A stretch of 49,963 nt of DNA, taken from the NCBI GenBank assembly GCA_015522645.1, contig WALV01000034.1, positions 1-49,963 of the forward strand, read 5' to 3'. Position 1 is the first letter of the stretch. Every line of letters starts with the position of its first letter. Made by a program: the position numbers and the translations under genes. This document shows, piece after piece, positions 26,149 to 34,487 of this stretch. This stretch comes from Candidatus Tiamatella sp. (GTDB taxonomy: Archaea > Thermoproteota > Thermoprotei_A > Sulfolobales > Acidilobaceae). Under the pieces are notes generated by a model. It ran no database searches and had not been told where the DNA came from. It worked only from the letters and a program-made list of their open reading frames with translations.

Positions 26149-26958
26149 ATGAAAATTTACTCCGAGATCCTCGGGAAGCAAATAGAAATCCCCGACGACC
26201 CTCAACGGATAGTCAGTCTAGCACCGGCGATAACAGACACGATATACGAATTAGGAGCAGGAGACAAGCTAGCAGGTGTAAGTGTATTTTGCGATACACC
26301 GCCAGAGGCTAGGGAAAAACCCAGAGTAGGTTCATACTATAAAGTAAACTATAGGATTCTCGAGCAATTAAAACCGGATCTAATACTAGTGACAACTGGG
26401 GCGCAAAGAGATAGGATATACGAGCTAGAGGAGAAAGGATATACTGTTATACCTATACCTCTTCCTGTAAATCTATATGATATTCTTTCAAACACTATGA
26501 GTATAGGAATAATCCTAAACAAAATGGCTGAAAGCATGATACTGACACAGAAAATGATGGCTAGAATTCATGACCTATCAGTCGAGCAACCTATTGGTAC
26601 AGTTTACTATGAAGTAGACCTAGGAGGCCCAACTAGTATTGGGGGGATAACGTATATAGACCATGCACTAAGAATGATAGGTCTCAATAATATATTCGGA
26701 AACCAGAGAATTACCTGGATAATAAATCCCGACCCGGAGAAAATACTCGAAAAGAATCCAGACTACATATTATACGAACCCAAGCCATACTCTAAATACA
26801 GCAAGGAAAAGATAATCAAGGAACTAGAAGAAAGAGGGCTGAGTAATCTAAAAGCTTTAAGAGAAGAAAGGTTGATAATGATTAAGCCAAACGGTCTAGC
26901 ACACTACGGTCCAGCCCTGCTAGATACTTTAAAAGAAATAAAGCACAGTATACATTAA
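26149..26958 (+). CDS. BtuF/TroA-like periplasmic-binding-protein fold, no signal peptide
   Basis: 269 residues resembling the TroA-fold binding proteins for cobalamin or iron chelates: RIVSLAPAITDTIYELGAGD, the KPRVGSYYKVNYRILEQLKP segment, PDLILVTTGAQRDRIYELEE, the long central helix (~125-150) and NPDYILYEPKPYSKYSKEK. Unlike exported members it starts directly in the fold, with no signal peptide or anchor. GGTG 6 nt before the ATG supports this start; ATG at 26137 (MVQQ) is possible if the transcript is leaderless. It diverges from the B12-dependent mutase operon, so cobalamin handling is a reasonable guess. A cytoplasmic binding role is unusual. Confidence 0.82.
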   Translation: MKIYSEILGKQIEIPDDPQRIVSLAPAITDTIYELGAGDKLAGVSVFCDTPPEAREKPRVGSYYKVNYRILEQLKPDLILVTTGAQRDRIYELEEKGYTVIPIPLPVNLYDILSNTMSIGIILNKMAESMILTQKMMARIHDLSVEQPIGTVYYEVDLGGPTSIGGITYIDHALRMIGLNNIFGNQRITWIINPDPEKILEKNPDYILYEPKPYSKYSKEKIIKELEERGLSNLKALREERLIMIKPNGLAHYGPALLDTLKEIKHSIH

Positions 26959-26971
26959 ACGTGATGGCAAA

Positions 26972-28015
26972 ATGAAAGCAGAACTGTTCGAGCTTCTAAG
27001 ACAATCACTAAGCCCTCCAGGACCTTCGGGTTTTGAAGACGAGGTCAGAGAATTCATAACTAAGAAGCTAGAAGAACTAGGGTTACATCCGTCACAGGAT
27101 AAAATGGGGAATATATTCGTATCATACGGTTCTAATGATTACTCTGAAACCCTGGTTATCGCTGCCCATATGGATGAAATAGGTTTACTTGTTACAGGCG
27201 TAGACGATAATGGAAAACTCTACTTTACTCCATTAGGAGGAGTACCTCTAAACATACTTGATTCAATGCATGTGGAAGTGAAATCAAAACAGCGGTATAT
27301 CCCGGGGATTATAGGAATAATACCGCCACATCTCAAGAGAGATGAAAGGCAACCATCTAAACTGGAAGACTATCGAATAGACATCGGTGCAGAAAGCAAG
27401 GATGAGGCATTAGATCTAGGGATAGAACCACCGAATCCCGCTATACTAGAGCATAAATACATTGAACTAAGAAGAGGAGAGATCGTATCCGGCAGACCAT
27501 TAGATGACAGGATAGGGGTAGCAATTCTATTAAAACTAGCAAGCTATCTAAGAAATATAGATACCGGAAAAATGAGAATTATTCTAGCTTGGACGGTGCA
27601 AGAAGAAATAGGATTGAAAGGAGCCTACGCACTATCCCATCGATTGAATGCGGATTACATGATAGCAATAGACACTATAACTTGTTGCAGGCCGCCGTAT
27701 ACCGGAGGTTACAAACTAGGTAAAGGACCAGTGTTAAGACTAGTAGACAGGGCCTACATATCTTGTATGCCTCTGGCAAAATGGATAATTCAAGAATCAA
27801 AAAAAGCGGGGATCAAAATCCAAATAGCTGCGGCACAAGGGGGTACCGATGCTGCAGCAGGAACCCACACCGGAATATGCTCTACAGCCATAACTATTCC
27901 CGCGGAGAACTCGCACTCAACTGTCGAGAAGGCTTATAAGAGAGACATAGAACTCTCCTACAAGCTATTACAAGCGGTAGTAACTAAGTATTTAGAGAAG
28001 GGAGTAATAATATGA
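26972..28015 (+). CDS. M42-family metallo-aminopeptidase
   Basis: 347 residues of the M42 family (deblocking/tetrahedral aminopeptidases, formerly annotated as endoglucanases), which form large dodecamers and finish peptide breakdown in the cytoplasm. The two-metal site is visible: AAHMDEIGLLV (His, Asp), PLDDRIGVAIL (Asp), WTVQEEIGLKGAYAL (catalytic Glu pair), MIAIDTITC (Asp) and the final IPAENSHSTVE (His). The N-terminal SPPGPSGFEDEVREFI is typical. Length is normal. Its TGA overlaps the ATG of the next gene (ATGA). Confidence 0.94.
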   Translation: MKAELFELLRQSLSPPGPSGFEDEVREFITKKLEELGLHPSQDKMGNIFVSYGSNDYSETLVIAAHMDEIGLLVTGVDDNGKLYFTPLGGVPLNILDSMHVEVKSKQRYIPGIIGIIPPHLKRDERQPSKLEDYRIDIGAESKDEALDLGIEPPNPAILEHKYIELRRGEIVSGRPLDDRIGVAILLKLASYLRNIDTGKMRIILAWTVQEEIGLKGAYALSHRLNADYMIAIDTITCCRPPYTGGYKLGKGPVLRLVDRAYISCMPLAKWIIQESKKAGIKIQIAAAQGGTDAAAGTHTGICSTAITIPAENSHSTVEKAYKRDIELSYKLLQAVVTKYLEKGVII

Positions 28016-28617
28016 GCTATTATGATCTGCTTAGAACGGCTGTAACAATAGTAAATGACAACCCAGAGGTTACGGAGGAAACTAAAACAATAATTTTGGA
28101 GAAAGCGAGAAAGATATACGATTTATTGGAGAAACTAGAAACACAAACTATAAACATAGAAAAACTATGCAGTAACCAAGAATTGATTATAGATAGCAAG
28201 TTTACTAGTATAGAAGAAATCTACAGCATCCTTTCAAGCCTATATGACAGCTTACTACAATGCTATGGGAAATTGTCTTATAGCAAGAGTTTACTGAAAT
28301 CCCTTTACATATCATCCTTTACCGCGGTGCTTTCCTCAGTGCTACTGGCAATAGCAATTCAAGGTGTAGATATATACGGTATATCGCTCTACGCTATAGT
28401 TCTGGCGCTAATTACTAGTGGTTTATCGCTTTATAAATACAAGCTAGGTGCATATACAGTCTTTACAGGCTCGTTGATAGCATTAATTTACGAGTTGTTC
28501 ACTCTAGGAGGAGCTGGAAGCTACACGGCTTGCCTGGCAATATTGATACTATTCATACCGTTAGCAGCATCATTCTACATTACTAGAAACAAGAGCGTGG
28601 GGTTACTCATTGGTTAA
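28012..28617 (+). CDS. Hypothetical membrane protein
   Basis: 201 residues, family not recognised. Residues 1-95 are soluble and helical, rich in Glu/Lys/Leu, with a coiled-coil look (EETKTIILEKARKIYDLLEK). From ~102 there are three or four hydrophobic helices, ending near 190, followed by RNKSVGLLIG. Its start overlaps the stop of the M42 gene, and its end overlaps the phosphoesterase gene by 8 nt, so the three are coupled. Function unknown; a link to peptide breakdown is only positional. Confidence 0.75.
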   Translation: MSYYDLLRTAVTIVNDNPEVTEETKTIILEKARKIYDLLEKLETQTINIEKLCSNQELIIDSKFTSIEEIYSILSSLYDSLLQCYGKLSYSKSLLKSLYISSFTAVLSSVLLAIAIQGVDIYGISLYAIVLALITSGLSLYKYKLGAYTVFTGSLIALIYELFTLGGAGSYTACLAILILFIPLAASFYITRNKSVGLLIG

Positions 28618-29197
28618 GGCTCTCCACATAACTGATATACACTGTGAAACACATAAACTTAAGGAGGTCCTTACTAAAGAGGAATACGATATAGTTCTTA
28701 CTACAGGGGATTTCGAATGCATTGAAACACTAGAAGTAATACATGAATCAGACGCGGACGTATTAGCTGTAACAGGCAATACGGACCCGCCTCATATAGC
28801 TAGGAGGCTCAAAGAACTCGGTTGGAGTATTGAGGGCAGGATAGTTGTAGTACATAACTTGAAACTAGGGGGGATTGGGGGAATAGAGCCCGCATATAGC
28901 TTGGAGAAACTGGAATCCTCGCTTGGGAACAACGGTATAGATGTTCTATTAACACATTACCCTCCATATCAAACATTAGATAAGACTATTTTTGGAATCC
29001 ATGTAGGTTCTAAAAGAATAAGGGAATTCGTGGAGAGGTATAAGCCTCGATTGGTGTTATGCGGTCACATACATGAAGCCAGAGGCCTAATCAGTGATGG
29101 TAATACCATTATCGTTAATCCTGGCCCGTTATTCGAGGGTTATTACGCGTTAATAGATGTAGGAGAGAAAACATATGCCTCCCTAAAACACTTATAG
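28610..29197 (+). CDS. Metallophosphoesterase (YfcE/MJ0936-like)
   Basis: 195 residues with the calcineurin-like phosphoesterase motifs: HITDIHC (DxH), TTGDFE (GD), VTGNTDPP (GN[D/T]), THYPPYQT (H) and CGHIHEARG (GHxH), which hold two metals. A DTE-like variation replaces the second canonical Asp-His pair with NTD, seen in some archaeal homologues. The cellular substrate is unknown; related proteins act on cyclic nucleotides or phosphodiesters. Start TTG follows a GTGGGG site inside the preceding gene. Length matches the family. Confidence 0.86.
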   Translation: MVKALHITDIHCETHKLKEVLTKEEYDIVLTTGDFECIETLEVIHESDADVLAVTGNTDPPHIARRLKELGWSIEGRIVVVHNLKLGGIGGIEPAYSLEKLESSLGNNGIDVLLTHYPPYQTLDKTIFGIHVGSKRIREFVERYKPRLVLCGHIHEARGLISDGNTIIVNPGPLFEGYYALIDVGEKTYASLKHL

Positions 29198-29222
29198 ACA
29201 CAGGAATAGCGGTGGCTCAGGT

Positions 29223-29588
29223 TTGAATGAATGCGACAAGAGTATAATCAACGAGCTTAGGAAACTATTAACAAGTAAGGGTTACTATATCGAAGCAGTA
29301 CCCGATGCCATAAGGGTTGTAGAAAAGACTACACCTTACGTTTTCCTCGAAATAAGACTATGCAAAGATCGTATAGTAATCTCCCTAGGTTTCGATGACA
29401 AGTCACTAATTGATCTCGCTCCAGATGACGAGTTCATAGAAAGCGTTCAAAGAACGGTCGACGAATTGCTGGTCCAGGCAGATTATATTGGGAGACTAAT
29501 TAGTCCGACATGTAGAGTAGAGAAAGACCTGGATAGTATTATCGATGTATACCAGAATATAGATAGCGTTATAGAGGAGTACTCTTAA
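29223..29588 (+). CDS. Small hypothetical protein, 121 residues
   Basis: Not recognised. An acidic soluble protein with an alternating alpha/beta pattern: NELRKLLTSKGYYIEAVPDA, PYVFLEIRLCKDRIVISLGF, then a helix (FIESVQRTVDELLVQADYIG). No metal or nucleotide motif is evident. It starts with TTG, 25 nt past the phosphoesterase stop, and may be the last gene of the M42 operon. The next gene runs in the opposite direction. Confidence 0.65.
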   Translation: MNECDKSIINELRKLLTSKGYYIEAVPDAIRVVEKTTPYVFLEIRLCKDRIVISLGFDDKSLIDLAPDDEFIESVQRTVDELLVQADYIGRLISPTCRVEKDLDSIIDVYQNIDSVIEEYS

Positions 29589-29717
29589 ACAATATCTTGG
29601 GGATGAAGAGCCGTCAATTAATAACAAATCTCTCTAGATGAAAACTGGATGATTAGGCGGTGGCTGGCAGACCTCTCTTATCTCCATATATTAGTCTTTT
29701 ACGTTGGCTAAGTTATG

Positions 29718-30245
29718 CTATACGGAAAACAATTTTCTATATACGGGTACTTTCCGGTGAACGGCTTCGAGTTCCCTTTTCACAGTCTCTATATCCTCGT
29801 CTGTAACATTCCTAATAATCTTCCCTGGGATCCCGACGACAAGACTTCTACGAGGGATCATCTTACCCGGTGGAACCAGGGCCCCGGCAGCTATTATAGA
29901 TTCCTCTCCTACTACGGCTCCATCCAATACTATCGCTCCTATACCTACTAAGCTACGGTCTCCTATTATTGCACCGTGTACGATAGCCCCGTGGCTTACG
30001 AGGGCGTATTCACCTATACTAACTGGCTTCCCTTGGGGAGCCTCTACGAGGGAATTTTCCAGTATAACGCTATACCGTCCTATGTCAGCCTTATCATCGT
30101 CCCCGCGGACAATTGTTCCATATAGGATTGCAGCGTTTTCTTCAATAGTCACATCTCCAACTATCCTAGCGGACGGGTCAATAAATGCGGACGGATGGAT
30201 TTGAGGGGATTTACCGTTGAAGGGGAAAACATTCCTATTGTTCAA
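29718..30245 (-). CDS. Gamma-carbonic-anhydrase-like left-handed beta-helix protein
   Basis: 175 residues built of hexapeptide repeats, e.g. DPSARIVGDVTIEENAAILY and GAIIGDRSLVGIGAIVLDGA, then the C-terminal helix IETVKRELEAVHRKV. This is the gamma-CA/YrdA/CaiE family, which may be a carbonic anhydrase or an unknown hydratase. Two zinc His are present (VSHGAIVHG, His85 and His90), but the first position, normally His in SVVH, is Glu68 in NSLVEAP. RGDD of the proton-shuttle strand is kept. So zinc binding may be altered. It starts with TTG 5 nt after the CoA-transferase stop, in the same operon. Confidence 0.84.
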   Translation of the reverse strand: MNNRNVFPFNGKSPQIHPSAFIDPSARIVGDVTIEENAAILYGTIVRGDDDKADIGRYSVILENSLVEAPQGKPVSIGEYALVSHGAIVHGAIIGDRSLVGIGAIVLDGAVVGEESIIAAGALVPPGKMIPRRSLVVGIPGKIIRNVTDEDIETVKRELEAVHRKVPVYRKLFSV

Positions 30246-30250
30246 CCCTG

Positions 30251-31738
30251 TTATTCCCTCATATCGCCATTTCTAATGTAGTTTAGATGGAAGCTATAGG
30301 CTTTTTCCAGGTCAAACGGTGAGTGACCCCCTGATTTAACCGCGTTCTCATAATACTTCCACAACTGGTCCTTGTATATGGGGTGTGAGCATTTTTCTAT
30401 GATTAACCTAGCTCTCTCCCGTAAACTAAGGCCTCTCAGGTCACAGTAGCCCTGATCGGTAACTATTACATCTACATCGTGGTCTACCGTATCCACGTGT
30501 GTGACGAGAGGTACTACTGTGGAGATTTTCCCGTCTTTTCTTATCGAAGGTGTGATGAAGATGCTTAGGAATGCTCCCCTCGAAAAGTCTCCGCTGCCTC
30601 CTATACCGTTGATCATGTTTTTCCCTAGTATGTGAGTAGAGTTCACGTTGCCTAGTATATCCACTTCTACTGCAGTGTTTATCGCTATGACGCGGAGACG
30701 CCTGATCAATTCTATGTTATTAGTTATATCTTGTGGTCTCAAAACAATGCTTCTCTTAATTTCTTCAGCCTCCTGGTAAACTCTTTCCAGGTTCCTTGGG
30801 GAAAGCATAAGGCTAGTAGCTGACAAAGCATCCATTTTCCCTTCCAGGTACATGTTTAATAGGCTGTCCTGAATAACCTCTGTCCAAGCTTTTAATCCTT
30901 TGAATCCTGCTTCACCCACAGCTTTGAAAACAGCATCATTAACGGCTCCTACCCCACTCTCAAGCGGATACAGGTTTTCTGGTAACCTCCCTTTCCCAAC
31001 CTCTTTCTGGAAGAATTGGAGAAGATTCTCGGCAATAGCCTTTTCTACATTCCCAGGCTCTACCGGCTTCCCACCGACATCGATTCCACTTGATTCGACT
31101 ACACCTAGAAGCTTTCCTTTCGGCAGTTTAACTATGGGCGATCCTATTCTATCCTCAACATTCCTCAGAGGTATAGGCTCGCCTGGTTGAGGGATATATA
31201 TGTCATGTATACCGTTCATTTCCTCACTAACATCCCTGTTAACCTCTACAATCACATGCCTCGCCTTCTCCACGAAAGCAGTAATAGCGCCGACACTGCC
31301 AGTCGGCACGAAACCGTCATTGAGTACTTGTGCTGCTTCAACAATAGCGAGGTCTATACCCTCAACAACCTCGTCCAGCCAACCATACCTAATGAGAAAC
31401 GGCCACTCACCCAAATGATAATCCATGAACTCAACAATCCCTTCATTTATCAGTTTCCTCATAACAGGATTATTCTGGTAAGGATACCTTCTAATCGCAA
31501 CTCTTTTCTCAGCAAAAATACCGTCCATAGCGTATGCACTAGCACCGGTTAGAATAGATACCTTAACACCCTTTGAAGCAGCCTCCTCAGCCAAATACTT
31601 AGGCATAGTTTTCGGATATCCAACGCTTCCAAAACCGCTTGTCCCTATTACAAGTCTATTACCCACAGCTTTCTCGATAGCAATAGAAGACAGTTTCTCA
31701 GGGTCCGAAACATGCTCTCCTCTCGAGGTTAAAACCAT
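30251..31738 (-). CDS. Acetyl-CoA hydrolase/CoA-transferase family protein
   Basis: 495 residues of the class I CoA-transferase family (acetyl-CoA hydrolase/succinyl-CoA:acetate or 4-hydroxybutyrate CoA-transferase group). Features: VIGTSGFGSVGYPKTMPKYL, IVEAAQVLNDGFVPTGSVGA, SGVGAVNDAVFKAVGE, AWTEVIQDSLLNM with the likely catalytic Glu, VEVDILGNVNSTHILG and GIGGSGDFSRGAFLSIF. It may transfer CoA between succinyl-CoA and acetate or propionate. The ATG has GAGGTG 6 nt upstream; an in-frame GTG three codons before overlaps that site. It is coupled to the gamma-CA-like gene. The substrate is not fixed by sequence. Confidence 0.9.
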   Translation of the reverse strand: MVLTSRGEHVSDPEKLSSIAIEKAVGNRLVIGTSGFGSVGYPKTMPKYLAEEAASKGVKVSILTGASAYAMDGIFAEKRVAIRRYPYQNNPVMRKLINEGIVEFMDYHLGEWPFLIRYGWLDEVVEGIDLAIVEAAQVLNDGFVPTGSVGAITAFVEKARHVIVEVNRDVSEEMNGIHDIYIPQPGEPIPLRNVEDRIGSPIVKLPKGKLLGVVESSGIDVGGKPVEPGNVEKAIAENLLQFFQKEVGKGRLPENLYPLESGVGAVNDAVFKAVGEAGFKGLKAWTEVIQDSLLNMYLEGKMDALSATSLMLSPRNLERVYQEAEEIKRSIVLRPQDITNNIELIRRLRVIAINTAVEVDILGNVNSTHILGKNMINGIGGSGDFSRGAFLSIFITPSIRKDGKISTVVPLVTHVDTVDHDVDVIVTDQGYCDLRGLSLRERARLIIEKCSHPIYKDQLWKYYENAVKSGGHSPFDLEKAYSFHLNYIRNGDMRE

Positions 31739-31836
31739 CCTACACACCTCTGAGAAAGTAATAACGGATATTCCTCTAGTTCACTCATTGTAATACATGT
31801 TTTAAATGCTCCACTCAAGATTTTCGGATTGATATG

Positions 31837-31847
31837 TTTATATATAA
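31837..31847 (+). promoter_or_regulatory. Promoter TATA box of livK
   Basis: TTTATATATAA in the 171-nt divergent gap, about 63 nt before the livK ATG; a start near 31870 is expected. A GGAGGTG ribosome-binding site at 31894-31900 lies 9 nt before the ATG, one of the strongest in the window. Confidence 0.6.
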
Positions 31848-31909
31848 TTAACCTTAAATTATAGAATAGCAGAACATACCCATTTTCACTAATGGAGGTG
31901 TAAAACAGT

Positions 31910-33349
31910 ATGGACAAACTCACTAGCAGAATCTTAGTAAGCCTAGCCTTTATAGTAATAATAGCTTCAGTGGCTACGCCGTTAACAGCTTTCGCATCAA
32001 CATACCCGCAAACCGTCCAAGGGAACGTTATAAAAATAGGTATGACGGCCCAGCTTACGGGGAAATTCTCTGTTGAAGGAAAGCAGGCCCTATGCGGTGT
32101 TGAAGCGGCAATAGACTACTTTAACAACAATGGTGGCGTCCAAGTCAATGGAAAGACCTATAAATTACAACTTGTCTATTACGACGATCAATCCGATAAA
32201 AGCCAAGTAACTAGTCTCTACTCCAGATTGATTACAACAGACAAAGTAGATTTCCTAATAGCACCCTATAGTAGTGGTTTAACAGCTGCAGCAGCCCCCT
32301 TAGCAGAGCAATATAAGAAAGTAATGCTAAGTCATGGTGGTGCAAGTGACGCTATCTTCGAGCAGGGATATAAGTACATAGCCCAGATACTAGCACCCGC
32401 CAGCAAGTACTTTGCAACATCTCTTGAAATGCTCAAAGACTATCAAAGCCAGATAGGAAGCGTAAAAATAGCTTTCATATACGAGGATAATGCATTTGCT
32501 AGTGCAGTTATGAAGGGTGCATCACAAGAGGCTAAGAAGCTAGGGCTTGACGTGGTGTATAATAATTCATACGAGCCTGGTACGACTGATTATTCGAGCT
32601 TCATAACAGCAGCTATGGCAAAAGGAGCAAATGTCCTGATAGGTGGAGGACACTTCGCGGATGGTGAGGCATTGGTAAAGCAAGCTCACGATCTTGGCTG
32701 GCACCTGAAGTTCATAGGTATACTGGTAGCGCCAGCAGAGGAACAGTTCTATACTGACCTTGGAAATGTAGCTAATGGAGTCGCATATCCTTCGCAATGG
32801 GATATATCAATAAACTTTAACCCTGACTATGCCAAGAAAGTAGGCTTAACTTGGTTTGGACCGACGAAAGAACAATGGCTGACATACTTCAAGCAGCTCT
32901 GCCCTAGCCTCGTACCATCATATCATTCTGCAGAAGCTGGCGCAGCTGTTGTCTTCCTTGTTAAAGCAATTGAAACAGCTAACAGTTTGGATAGCACTGC
33001 TGTGAGACAAGCTATGAACAGCCTTGACCTTATTACGTTCTTTGGCCACCTGAAGATTGATCCCAAGACTGGTCTAGAGATAGGTCATCAGATCGTAGTA
33101 GTCCAATGGCAGAATGGAAAGCAAGTCGTAGTGTATCCCAAGGATGTTGCTACTGCGCAACCATTATTCATGGCTTCAGCTTGGTGGCCACAAACCACGT
33201 CTACAGCAACTCATTCGACTAGTCAGACACCAACGTCTTCTTCAACTTCAACTACTCCGAAGAAGAGTAATGCTGCCCTGCTATGGACCTCGGTGATCAT
33301 AATAATCATAATAATCATAGCCGCGGCATGGTACGCTATGAAGAAGTAA
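31910..33349 (+). CDS. livK: Branched-chain amino acid type ABC solute-binding protein, anchored
   Basis: 479 residues: signal peptide (~1-28), then a type I periplasmic binding fold of the Leu/Ile/Val family (KIGMTAQLTGKFSVEGKQAL, VYYDDQSDKSQVTSLYSRLI, VKIAFIYEDNAFASAVMKGA, LIGGGHFADGEALVKQAHDL, VVVQWQNGKQVVVYPKD). It ends in a Thr/Ser linker (~430-455) and a membrane anchor with eight Ile and a Lys tail. It feeds the permease encoded downstream. Ligand may be an amino acid, amide or urea-like compound. The anchor-coding DNA matches that of the 10194-12014 gene nearly perfectly, while the binding domains are unrelated. Confidence 0.94.
   Translation: MDKLTSRILVSLAFIVIIASVATPLTAFASTYPQTVQGNVIKIGMTAQLTGKFSVEGKQALCGVEAAIDYFNNNGGVQVNGKTYKLQLVYYDDQSDKSQVTSLYSRLITTDKVDFLIAPYSSGLTAAAAPLAEQYKKVMLSHGGASDAIFEQGYKYIAQILAPASKYFATSLEMLKDYQSQIGSVKIAFIYEDNAFASAVMKGASQEAKKLGLDVVYNNSYEPGTTDYSSFITAAMAKGANVLIGGGHFADGEALVKQAHDLGWHLKFIGILVAPAEEQFYTDLGNVANGVAYPSQWDISINFNPDYAKKVGLTWFGPTKEQWLTYFKQLCPSLVPSYHSAEAGAAVVFLVKAIETANSLDSTAVRQAMNSLDLITFFGHLKIDPKTGLEIGHQIVVVQWQNGKQVVVYPKDVATAQPLFMASAWWPQTTSTATHSTSQTPTSSSTSTTPKKSNAALLWTSVIIIIIIIIAAAWYAMKK
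33259..33348. repeat. Anchor-coding inverted repeat, arm B (90 bp)
   Basis: Reverse complement of 10195-10284 with one mismatch in 90 (89/90). It encodes the anchor of the LivK-like protein. The two arms are 23 kb apart and in opposite orientation. Confidence 0.93.
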
Positions 33350-33375
33350 GAAGTTTTTAATCGGTAATCTAATTG

Positions 33376-33393
33376 TTTTATTTTTTCTATTTC
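33376..33393 (+). terminator. Probable U-rich terminator after livK
   Basis: TTTTATTTTTTCTATTTC follows the livK stop by 26 nt. T-rich tracts terminate archaeal transcription without a hairpin. With a fresh TATA box before livH, it would let the binding protein be made separately and in excess. Confidence 0.4.
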
Positions 33394-33442
33394 CTGTTTA
33401 TTGTATTACTTACTTTTTAAGCTATTTTATGTTAGATAAAGA

Positions 33443-33450
33443 TTTTTATA
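33443..33450 (+). promoter_or_regulatory. Probable TATA box for livHMGF
   Basis: TTTTTATA, preceded by A/G-rich AAAGA that could act as BRE, about 55 nt before the livH ATG. A GGAGGGTG ribosome site at 33491-33498 follows. Confidence 0.5.
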
Positions 33451-33503
33451 CTCCTAATGGACAGTGGAAAAAATAATGGTTAACATGCTCGGAGGGTGCT
33501 TTA

Positions 33504-34481
33504 ATGTTAGAACTAGCATTAACTGGAGGAGCAATAACTAAAGGAATAATTATGGGACTCATTTATGGCAGTGTTATCGGATCAGTAGCAATAGGCTTAA
33601 CAATAATATGGGGCGTTATGAAAGTAGTGAATCTCGCACATGGTCATATAGTGGTATTTGCAGCAATGATGTCAGCCTTCCTCTACCTAACATATAAAGG
33701 AGCCTTATTATTCACACCGCCAATAGCATTTATATGGATAGGATTGCTTGGAGCTGCATTCGGAGTATTCTTCTATTACACAACATTGCATCCTGTTATT
33801 GGACATGTTGACACAATGACGTTGAAGTATGAAATGTCCAGTCTAATGGCGACATTCGGTTTTGGAATAGCATTATATGGCATACATTATATACTACCCA
33901 ATTATGTGCATAGTTATAGTGTTAATCCGTCTATAGGATATTCCATAGGAGCGGCAGGTCATACATACATTGTCTTTCTCGGCGTTGTTATAATGAAATC
34001 CACAGTACTAATGTCGGTTCTAGGATTCCTATTAACCTTAGTAGCATATTGGTTGATGAATAAGACTTCCATGGGACTAAAAATTCGCGCTGTAGCTCAA
34101 GATGCCAGAGCTCTTTCCTTAGTTGGAATAAATCCCGTTAAAGTAAAGGTCATGACCGCAGTATTAGCTACGGCACTTGCTATGGCATCAGGAGTATTAT
34201 TCCTAGGGTATAGTACTTCGGTTTACCCTGATATTGAAAGCACCGTATCTCCACTATGTTTCGTTATAGTAGTCTTGGGAGGATTAGGTAGTGTTCTTGG
34301 AACATATTTTGGCGGCTTATTTTTAGGTGTAATGTACTGGCTAACTTTAGAATTAACAGGGCAACAGTCTATTGCTCTCGCAGTTGCTTTTGCAATACTT
34401 CTAATTGCAATGGTATTAAAGCCCGATGGAGTCTTTAGCGGTATAGAACGAAAACTTTCTTTTCGAGCTAAAAGAGGGTGA
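33504..34481 (+). CDS. livH: Branched-chain amino acid ABC transporter permease LivH
   Basis: 325 residues with eight or so membrane helices. The N-terminal GLIYGSVIGSVAIGLTIIWG and VVNLAHGHIVVFAAMMSAFL are LivH hallmarks; the cytoplasmic coupling segment SMGLKIRAVAQDARALSLVG contacts the ATPase, and VIVVLGGLGSVLGTYFGGLF is the conserved C-terminal region. Works with LivM, LivG, LivF and the anchored LivK. LivM starts 6 nt later. Confidence 0.95.
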   Translation: MLELALTGGAITKGIIMGLIYGSVIGSVAIGLTIIWGVMKVVNLAHGHIVVFAAMMSAFLYLTYKGALLFTPPIAFIWIGLLGAAFGVFFYYTTLHPVIGHVDTMTLKYEMSSLMATFGFGIALYGIHYILPNYVHSYSVNPSIGYSIGAAGHTYIVFLGVVIMKSTVLMSVLGFLLTLVAYWLMNKTSMGLKIRAVAQDARALSLVGINPVKVKVMTAVLATALAMASGVLFLGYSTSVYPDIESTVSPLCFVIVVLGGLGSVLGTYFGGLFLGVMYWLTLELTGQQSIALAVAFAILLIAMVLKPDGVFSGIERKLSFRAKRG

Positions 34482-34487
34482 GTAATA

